From: an uncultured Mycoplasma sp. | Lineage (GTDB): Bacteria > Bacillota_I > Bacilli_A > RF39 > UBA660 | Reading direction: 5' to 3' | Assembly: GCA_947565485.1 (NCBI GenBank) | Contig: CANOGG010000072.1 | Span: 1 to 6,420 of the forward strand | Length of the DNA: 6,420 bases | Part shown: positions 1-6,420 of the stretch, in pieces | Numbering within the stretch: the first letter of the stretch is position 1 | How the letters are laid out: each line of letters starts with the position of its first letter | Position numbers and translations under genes: made by a program | Notes under the pieces: model-generated | Seen by the model: only the letters and a program-made list of their open reading frames with translations | The model's database searches: none | What the model was told of the DNA's origin: nothing

Positions 1-828
1 GGTCGTATTCCAAGTGAAGAAGGTTATAAGTTTTATGTCCATAATCTAATGCAACCTCGAGAAATAACTGGCGAAGATATGCTAAAACTCCAAACGATTT
101 TTAATAATAAAAATCTGGTTGTAAGTGATGCTATCGAACGCTGTCTGGAAATAATTAGTGATATCACTAATTACACAAGTATTTCTCTTGGTGAATATTG
201 CGATGAAAATGCTTTAAAACAAATATCCATCATTCCTCTTGATACCGAAAAAATTGTTGCCTTAGTCTGTACTGATAAAGGTATTGTGAAGAGTAAGCAA
301 TTTTCTATAGAAGAGGGGATAAACATTGCTGAAATTGTGAAAACCGGCGAGATAATCAATAAAATGCTTATTGGTACTCCCATAAATCTCATCTCTGAAC
401 GTTTAGAATACGAAATAAAACCCGTAATTTCGCGCCAAGTCGAACAATACGAAACAATTTATAACATTTTCTGTGATGCTTTTAATGATTTTGTCAGTTC
501 TAAAGAAAATTTTCATGTTGTTGGTAAATCTAAAATGTTAGAACAACCAGAATATAACGACACAAACGAAATAAAGCGTTTAATCATCAAATTAGAAGAC
601 GAAAACTCTATTCGTAAAATTGAAAAAACAGATAATGATAAAAATATTAGTATCTATATTGGTAAAGAAAATGAATTTGATGATAATGTCACGGTTATTA
701 AAACCAGTTATTCTCTGCGTGGTGAAAAAGGAACTATTGCCATAATAGGGCCTAAGCGTATGGAATATGATAAAGTTATAAGTGTCCTAAATATTCTCAA
801 TAAATGGTTAGAAGAAAGTGGTGATTAA
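1..828 (+). CDS. hrcA: Heat-inducible transcription repressor HrcA, partial (N-terminus outside window)
   Basis: HrcA is the dimeric cytosolic repressor that binds CIRCE operators upstream of chaperone operons; in the family, its activity depends on GroE. The frame is open from base 1, and the first residues read GRIPSEEGYKFYV, the conserved segment that follows the N-terminal winged-helix DNA-binding domain. An ATG exists at 49, but starting there would cut off this conserved block. The visible 275 residues therefore lack only about 60-70 residues, including the DNA-binding domain. The C-terminal part carries the family's IYIGKENEF and GTIAIIGPKRMEYDKVISVL blocks. The last block usually reads GPTRM, so the Lys replacing Thr is a small deviation. 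The stop codon abuts the grpE start, which fits translational coupling and autoregulation of the operon. The family call is secure. Nothing suggests the gene is broken other than the window edge. Confidence 0.95.
   Translation, partial: GRIPSEEGYKFYVHNLMQPREITGEDMLKLQTIFNNKNLVVSDAIERCLEIISDITNYTSISLGEYCDENALKQISIIPLDTEKIVALVCTDKGIVKSKQFSIEEGINIAEIVKTGEIINKMLIGTPINLISERLEYEIKPVISRQVEQYETIYNIFCDAFNDFVSSKENFHVVGKSKMLEQPEYNDTNEIKRLIIKLEDENSIRKIEKTDNDKNISIYIGKENEFDDNVTVIKTSYSLRGEKGTIAIIGPKRMEYDKVISVLNILNKWLEESGD
152..173. repeat. Perfect 22-bp palindrome inside hrcA
   Basis: TAATTAGTGAT is followed immediately by its exact reverse complement ATCACTAATTA. As RNA it could fold into a 9-bp stem with an ATAT loop. 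As DNA it has the symmetry of a dimeric regulator site. It lies within hrcA codons 51-58 (IISDITNY), so it may simply be a by-product of coding in AT-rich DNA. It does not match the CIRCE operator (TTAGCACTC-N9-GAGTGCTAA). The palindrome is certain; a function is not. Confidence 0.5.
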
Positions 829-1467
829 ATGGAAGAAGAAACAAATTTACAGGAACCCATCGCGGTTGACGCTGCTGAGGTTGAAAATTCTTTCGAACCG
901 GTTAACAAAGATGCTAATGTAACATCTCCTGCTGGAGATGAGGAAGTAGAACCTGTCGAAGAACTTCCAACAAGAAAAGAACATAAAAAAAAGAAAAAGC
1001 AAGATAAAGAGCGGGAGGAATTAATTAAAACTAATCAAGAACTCCAAGAGAAACTCTTAAGAATAAATGCTGAGATGCAAAATATGCGTCGCCGGTTCGA
1101 TACAGACTTAAGTAATGCTTATAAATATGATGGTTATGACTTAATTGAAAAAATCTTACCTATCATTGACAACTTTGAACGGGCTATGAGTATCAAAGTG
1201 GAAGGCACTGAAAAATTTCTTGACGGTTTTAAAATGATTCATGAAAATTTAATATCTATTTTAAAAGCTAAAGGAATAAATGAAGTCGAATGTTTAAATA
1301 AACTTTTTGACCCTAGCAGTATGAATGCTGTTGTAACAGAAGTTAATAATGACTTCACGGAAAATACGGTTTTAGAAGTCCTCCAAAAAGGTTATACTTA
1401 TCATGAAAGACTGATAAGACCTGCGATGGTTAAAGTAAGCACTATTGAACTAGACGAAAGCGCCTAA
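829..1467 (+). CDS. grpE: GrpE, nucleotide exchange factor of DnaK
   Basis: GrpE is a cytosolic homodimer that releases ADP from DnaK and so resets the chaperone cycle; it also acts as a thermosensor in the family. The 212-residue protein has an acidic, presumably disordered N-terminus (about 1-48), a lysine cluster (50-60) and the long dimerising coiled coil (about 60-120). The coiled coil contains AEMQNMRRRF and DLIEKILPIIDNFERAM. A C-terminal beta domain contains VLEVLQKGYTYHERLIRPAM followed by VKVS. The usual P-x-x-H-E-A motif of the beta domain reads D-P-S-S-M-N-A here (161-167), an uncommon change. The ATG directly follows the hrcA stop. A weak Shine-Dalgarno (AAGTGGTG) lies inside the hrcA end, so translation is probably coupled. 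Position between hrcA and dnaK is the standard Bacillota arrangement. Length is typical, the family call is secure and the start is well supported. Confidence 0.96.
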   Translation: MEEETNLQEPIAVDAAEVENSFEPVNKDANVTSPAGDEEVEPVEELPTRKEHKKKKKQDKEREELIKTNQELQEKLLRINAEMQNMRRRFDTDLSNAYKYDGYDLIEKILPIIDNFERAMSIKVEGTEKFLDGFKMIHENLISILKAKGINEVECLNKLFDPSSMNAVVTEVNNDFTENTVLEVLQKGYTYHERLIRPAMVKVSTIELDESA

Positions 1468-1499
1468 ATAAAAAAATGAAAATTTACTCTAAAAAAATT

Positions 1500-1515
1500 A
1501 GGCATGTAATTGCCT
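1500..1515 (+). other. Small hairpin in the grpE-dnaK spacer
   Basis: AGGCA, a 6-nt loop TGTAAT and TGCCT form a 5-bp stem upstream of the dnaK ribosome-binding site. There is no T-tract after it, so it is not an intrinsic terminator. It could be a processing or stability element that lets dnaK mRNA accumulate separately, but a stem this short can arise by chance. Confidence 0.25.
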
Positions 1516-1527
1516 GCTATAAATATG

Positions 1528-1533
1528 AAAGGA
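1528..1533 (+). promoter_or_regulatory. dnaK ribosome-binding site
   Basis: AAAGGA lies 10 nt before the dnaK ATG at 1544, in the 76-bp grpE-dnaK spacer. It supports that start, as does the fact that the protein then begins with the family's [14 protein letters not shown]. The spacer contains no CIRCE-like inverted repeat and no convincing promoter, so dnaK is most likely expressed from the upstream operon promoter. Confidence 0.8.
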
Positions 1534-1540
1534 ATGATAA

Positions 1541-3373
<1,833 letters not shown>

Positions 3374-3384
3374 AAAAAGAGACC

Positions 3385-3406
3385 AAGTTCTAGGAAACTA
3401 GAACTT
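3385..3406 (+). terminator. 9-bp GAAA-loop hairpin between dnaK and pepF (attenuator or stability element)
   Basis: AAGTTCTAG, loop GAAA and CTAGAACTT form a perfect 9-bp stem closed by a GNRA-type tetraloop, 11 nt after the dnaK stop. Past a small CC/A internal loop, 3379-3382 can pair with 3408-3411, giving about 13 bp in all. The sequence after it (ATCTTGTT) is only moderately T-rich and partly used in pairing, so this is at best a weak terminator. A leaky attenuator or a 3' stabiliser that makes DnaK more abundant than PepF and DnaJ is the likelier role. The structure is clear from the sequence; the role is inferred. Confidence 0.6.
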
Positions 3407-3415
3407 ATCTTGTTG

Positions 3416-3421
3416 AAAGGA
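3416..3421 (+). promoter_or_regulatory. pepF ribosome-binding site, decides the start
   Basis: AAAGGA sits 6 nt upstream of the ATG at 3428. The longer in-frame TTG starts at 3410 and 3413 would place the start codon in or beside the hairpin, upstream of this Shine-Dalgarno sequence, and have no ribosome-binding site of their own. The ATG at 3428 is therefore preferred. Confidence 0.85.
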
Positions 3422-3427
3422 TATATA

Positions 3428-5218
3428 ATGGGAAAATTAAGAAAAGAATATAACGAAAATTTAAAATGGAATGTTAGTGCCTTATTTGCGACTACAAAAG
3501 ATTATGAAGAGGTCTACCACCATCTAGAAGAAGACTTAAAAAAGTTTAAAGCCTACCAAGGTCGTCTCTTAGAAAGTGCCGATACTTTGTTAGAATTTCT
3601 CGAGTTTGATACCACTTTTAGCCGTAACTTAGAACAAGTCTACATTTACGCTCATACTAATAACGATAGTGATACCACTGACACTTTTTATCAAAGCATG
3701 TTTGGTAAAGCTCATAAACTCTATGAAAAATATGCTGAGGCCACTTCTTTTGTCACCCCTGAAATTCTAACATCTACATGGGATAATGTCGCAAGCCTCA
3801 TCATGAGTAATGCCAATCTAAAACCTTACGAAAGGTCTTTAAAAGAAATCTTCAAATACCAAAAATACACTTTAAGTGCAAGTGAAGAAAAAATTCTCTC
3901 CAGCCTTTCTTCTAGCTTTGCTACACCCGATGATGTCTTTGGCTCCCTTAGTGATGCCGACTTAAAATTTGGCACTATCAAAAACGAAGAGAACGAAGAA
4001 GAGGAACTAACCGAGAAAAGCTATCGTAAGTTTATCGAGAGTCCAAATCGTGAAGTTCGCGCCTCTGCCTTTAATAAACTCTTTACGACTTACGGCGAAT
4101 TTAAAAATACTTATGCCTCACTCTTAGCAAGTGAAGTTAAAAATAATAATAAACATGCTGAAATAAGAGGTTATAAGAGTGCCCGAGCTTCTTCCCTTTA
4201 TCGCAATGATATTCCTGAAGTTATCTATACTAACTTAATTAGCAGTGTCAAAAAAAACATCCAGCCCTTATCTGAGTTCTGGAAATTGAAAAAGGAAGCT
4301 TTAGGCGTAGCCGAACTCCACTTATATGATACTAGTGCTCCTCTAACTCAAGAAATAACCCACAAATATTCTGAGGAAGAAGCCCATGACTTAATCATGA
4401 AATCTTTAAGTGTCTTAGGTGATACCTATATTACTGACCTTGAGCATGCTTTTAAAGACCGCTGGATTGATTACTGTCCCAATGATGGCAAAAGAAATGG
4501 TGCTTACTGTACTGCCTGTTATAACGTCCATCCTTTTGTTTTACTAAGCTTTGATGGCAGTCTAAATAACGTCTCAACGCTTGCCCATGAACTAGGCCAT
4601 GCGATGCATTATCATTATGCTATCCAAAACCAAACTTACCAAGATTATGGCTATTCAATATTTGTCGCCGAAGTCGCCAGTCAAGTAAACCAAATCTTAT
4701 TAAGTAAATATCTCATCAATAATACAACCGATATTGAAGAGAAGAAATATTTAATTGATGATTTAATCAGAGATTTTAAAGCTACTATCTATCGCCAAAC
4801 GATGTTCGCGGAATTTGAATCCCGTATTCATGAACTTGAACAAAATGGTGAAGTCCTAACTCATGAAGTTTTAAGTGACCTATACTACAAACTAAATACT
4901 GGTTACTTTGGTGAGAATATTGTTGTTGATGACCTTATCAAATACGAGTGGGAACGAATTCCCCATTTCTACATGAATTTTTATGTTTATCAATATGCAA
5001 CCGCTTATGCAGCATCTATCATTATTGCCATGAATATCCTAAATGGGAAAGAAAATGCTGTAACAAGTTATTTAGAATTTTTAAAACTTGGTTGTACTAA
5101 AACTCCTATTGACTCCTTAAAAGTCGCTGGTGTTGATATGACCAAAGAAGAAACTCTGAGTATTGCATTTGACTATTTTAACGATTTAGTCACAGAACTA
5201 AAAAGTTTATATAACTAG
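3428..5218 (+). CDS. pepF: Oligoendopeptidase F, M3B family zinc metallopeptidase
   Basis: PepF-type enzymes are cytosolic zinc peptidases that cut short to medium oligopeptides internally and do not attack folded proteins. The 596-residue protein has the usual family length of about 600 and no signal peptide or membrane segment. The N-terminal helical PepF region (about 1-190) is followed by the M3 catalytic domain (about 200-580). The zinc site is HELGH (387-391), with the third ligand probably E415 in AEVAS. The substrate-binding block IPHFYMNFYVYQYAT (511-525) and the C-terminal AGVDMT motif are typical. Oddities are a CxxC pair (C361, C364) just before the active site, and NQ at 421-422 where the family usually has NE. 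It lies in line with dnaK (54-bp spacer) and dnaJ (12-bp spacer), so it is probably heat-shock co-regulated. This is unusual, because dnaJ normally follows dnaK directly. The gene symbol is by family; the exact substrate is unknown. Confidence 0.93.
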   Translation: MGKLRKEYNENLKWNVSALFATTKDYEEVYHHLEEDLKKFKAYQGRLLESADTLLEFLEFDTTFSRNLEQVYIYAHTNNDSDTTDTFYQSMFGKAHKLYEKYAEATSFVTPEILTSTWDNVASLIMSNANLKPYERSLKEIFKYQKYTLSASEEKILSSLSSSFATPDDVFGSLSDADLKFGTIKNEENEEEELTEKSYRKFIESPNREVRASAFNKLFTTYGEFKNTYASLLASEVKNNNKHAEIRGYKSARASSLYRNDIPEVIYTNLISSVKKNIQPLSEFWKLKKEALGVAELHLYDTSAPLTQEITHKYSEEEAHDLIMKSLSVLGDTYITDLEHAFKDRWIDYCPNDGKRNGAYCTACYNVHPFVLLSFDGSLNNVSTLAHELGHAMHYHYAIQNQTYQDYGYSIFVAEVASQVNQILLSKYLINNTTDIEEKKYLIDDLIRDFKATIYRQTMFAEFESRIHELEQNGEVLTHEVLSDLYYKLNTGYFGENIVVDDLIKYEWERIPHFYMNFYVYQYATAYAASIIIAMNILNGKENAVTSYLEFLKLGCTKTPIDSLKVAGVDMTKEETLSIAFDYFNDLVTELKSLYN

Positions 5219-5224
5219 AGGTGA
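5217..5224 (+). promoter_or_regulatory. dnaJ ribosome-binding site overlapping the pepF stop
   Basis: AGAGGTGA lies 6 nt upstream of the dnaJ ATG at 5231 and includes the last two bases of the pepF TAG stop. A ribosome finishing pepF therefore covers the dnaJ initiation region, which implies co-transcription and likely translational coupling. It also confirms the ATG at 5231, which gives a protein starting with the canonical J-domain sequence. Confidence 0.85.
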
Positions 5225-5230
5225 AATGAA

Positions 5231-6355
5231 ATGAATAAAAAAGATTATTATGAAATATTAGGTGTTTCTAAAACCGCGACTGACGAAGAAATCAAACGTG
5301 CTTTTCGAAAACTTGCTAAAACTTACCATCCTGATAATAAACAAACCGGTGACGAAACTAAATTTAAAGAAGTCGGCGAAGCTTATGCCATTTTATCTGA
5401 TGCAAATAAAAGACGCCAATACGACCAATTTGGCCATGCCGCTTTCACTAATAATGGTGGTGCTAACTATAGTGGCTTTAGTGCTGAGGACATCGACTTA
5501 GGCGATATCTTTAATGACTTATTTGGTGGCGGTTTCTCAGGTTTTAGTGGCTTTTCTAACTTTGGCGGTAGTCGTAATCGTTCTAAACGCGCTCATAAAG
5601 GCGAGGATAGCTTAGTTAATATTACTCTATCCTTTGAAGAAGCCGCTTTTGGCTGTAAGAAAACTATCACTTTAGACCTCAATGATACATGCTCTAAATG
5701 TCATGGAGCTGGTGGTTTTAAAGAAACTACTTGTAAAGCCTGTGATGGTCGCGGACGTATTATTTCGGAACAAACTTCTATCTTTGGTGTTTTCCAAACT
5801 CAAACTACTTGTAACGTCTGTGGTGGAACAGGTCATTCATTCAAAGAAACTTGTGAGGAATGTAATGGTCGTGGCAATGTTCGCAAGCGTAAAGACATCG
5901 AAGTTACGATTCCTGAGGGCATCGACACTGGTTACCAATTACGAATAAGTGGCAAAGGTTCCGCTGGCACTAATGGAGGACCTAATGGCGACATTTACTT
6001 AGAATTTAAAGTAAAACCCCATGAACTATTCGAACGTGACGAAGAAGATATTTATCTCCATGTTCCTCTAACTATCACAGAAGCCATACTTGGTTGTAAA
6101 AAAGAAATACCAACCCTAACAGGTAATGTTATCCTAGAAGTTAAACCGGGAACTCAGAGTAATGATAAAGTTCGCTTAAAAGGGAAGGGCGTTAAAAAAG
6201 TAAACTCTCTTGGTAAAGGTAATATGTATGTTATATATGATGTTATCACGCCAACGAGATTATCACTTAAAACTAAACGTCTTTTAAAAGAACTAGAAGA
6301 AATATGTGACCTGGAAGATAGTCCTGAGTTTCGTAAGTTTAAAAAATATTTATAA
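5231..6355 (+). CDS. dnaJ: Chaperone protein DnaJ (type I Hsp40)
   Basis: DnaJ delivers unfolded clients to DnaK and stimulates its ATPase in the cytosol. All type I parts are present in 374 residues, a normal length. The J-domain (about 4-70) has HPD at 33-35 and ends YDQFGHAAF. The Gly/Phe region (about 75-118) has a GDIFNDLFGG helix and a GFSGFSGFS run. The zinc region (154-215) has four CxxCxGxG motifs with cysteines 154/157, 168/171, 194/197 and 208/211. The C-terminal substrate-binding domains include VTIPEGIDTG, a GGPNGDIY segment, PTLTGNVILEVKPGTQ and LKGKGV. The loop between the first and second zinc motifs is about three residues shorter than in Escherichia coli or Bacillus subtilis DnaJ (14 rather than 17 residues from C154 to C168) and lacks the usual AKPGT-like stretch. 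The gene follows pepF by 12 bp with a strong ribosome-binding site. It is the last visible gene of the operon, and an IS-like end starts about 11 bp after its stop. Confidence 0.98.
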   Translation: MNKKDYYEILGVSKTATDEEIKRAFRKLAKTYHPDNKQTGDETKFKEVGEAYAILSDANKRRQYDQFGHAAFTNNGGANYSGFSAEDIDLGDIFNDLFGGGFSGFSGFSNFGGSRNRSKRAHKGEDSLVNITLSFEEAAFGCKKTITLDLNDTCSKCHGAGGFKETTCKACDGRGRIISEQTSIFGVFQTQTTCNVCGGTGHSFKETCEECNGRGNVRKRKDIEVTIPEGIDTGYQLRISGKGSAGTNGGPNGDIYLEFKVKPHELFERDEEDIYLHVPLTITEAILGCKKEIPTLTGNVILEVKPGTQSNDKVRLKGKGVKKVNSLGKGNMYVIYDVITPTRLSLKTKRLLKELEEICDLEDSPEFRKFKKYL

Positions 6356-6366
6356 AGTATCCTTGT

Positions 6367-6420
6367 TGAACTGTACCCCATAATTTGGACAGTTTAAAAA
6401 AGAGGCCTTATAATCATAAA
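6367..6420. mobile_element. Putative terminal inverted repeat of an IS3-family insertion sequence (partial)
   Basis: TGAACTGTACCCC followed by ATAATTTGGACAGTT has the layout of IS3-family ends: a TG tip, a C-run, an AT-rich centre and GGACA. The tip is placed at 6367, but 6373 (TGTACCCC) is also possible. The arms AACTGT (6369-6374) and ACAGTT (6389-6394) also pair with each other. Next come six A's and GAGGCC (6396-6407), which looks like one arm of a terminator whose partner would lie beyond the window. On the other strand this reads GGCCTCTTTTTT then AAACTGTCC, which would fit the end of a transposase gene pointing left toward dnaJ. No transposase coding is visible in the window, so family and orientation are inferred. 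Confidence 0.55.

Noticed and set aside
49..51. ATG as the start of an hrcA gene
   Set aside because: The frame is open from base 1, and the upstream codons encode the conserved GRIPSEEGYKFYV block of HrcA, so the true start is outside the window.
1515..1526. TGCTATAAAT as an extended -10 promoter for dnaK
   Set aside because: No matching -35 at proper spacing, and transcription would begin at or inside the ribosome-binding site. AT-rich DNA gives such matches by chance.
3406..3417. TATCTTGTTGAA resembling TATCCTTGTTGAA at 6358-6370
   Set aside because: A short, imperfect match with different context (ribosome-binding region versus IS-like end) is likely chance, not a target duplication.
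3410..3427. TTG start extending PepF by six residues
   Set aside because: It lies at the edge of the hairpin and upstream of the AAAGGA ribosome-binding site that correctly serves the ATG at 3428.
5226..5231. Two-codon open frame ATG AAA TGA just before dnaJ
   Set aside because: It is too short to be meaningful and lies in the spacer between the dnaJ ribosome-binding site and its start codon.
5262..5948. Alternative-frame + strand open frames inside dnaJ
   Set aside because: They lie wholly inside the well-supported dnaJ gene and show no family motifs; the apparent cysteine-free text is a frame shadow.
6369..6394. Imperfect hairpin after dnaJ as a classical intrinsic terminator
   Set aside because: The 8-bp stem has a bulge and is followed by only three T's and then an A-run; the IS3-type end explains the sequence better.

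Overview
This AT-rich window carries the class I heat-shock chaperone operon of a low-GC Gram-positive bacterium (Bacillota). From left to right on the + strand it holds the C-terminal four fifths of hrcA, then grpE, dnaK, an M3-family oligoendopeptidase gene (pepF) and dnaJ. In-frame tryptophans are encoded by TGG and no TGA is read through, so the standard code applies and a Mycoplasma-type code is ruled out. DnaK is the short Gram-positive form. Together with the hrcA-grpE-dnaK order and GrpE features such as AEMQN and DNFERA, this suggests Bacilli, possibly an Erysipelotrichia-like or RF39-like gut lineage. The lineage is inferred from protein character and gene order, not from a search.

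Layout: hrcA enters already open at base 1 and its stop codon abuts the grpE start (TAAATG). A 76-bp spacer with a good ribosome-binding site leads to dnaK. A 54-bp spacer with a perfect 9-bp GAAA-loop hairpin separates dnaK from pepF, whose start is best placed at the ATG at 3428. The pepF stop lies inside the dnaJ Shine-Dalgarno sequence, so these two genes are tightly linked. About 11 bp after the dnaJ stop begins a sequence that looks like the terminal inverted repeat of an IS3-family insertion sequence, and it runs off the right edge.

How the genes work together: HrcA is the repressor of the operon (its CIRCE operator would lie upstream of the window). DnaK, DnaJ and GrpE form the ATP-driven folding machine. 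PepF, a cytosolic zinc oligopeptidase, is the extra member. It may clear peptides produced when misfolded proteins are degraded, but that link rests only on gene position.

No undescribed system is evident. The points worth a second look are the pepF insertion between dnaK and dnaJ, the dnaK-pepF hairpin, a perfect 22-bp palindrome inside hrcA, the IS-like end directly after dnaJ, and several small departures from family consensus in DnaJ, GrpE, DnaK and PepF.
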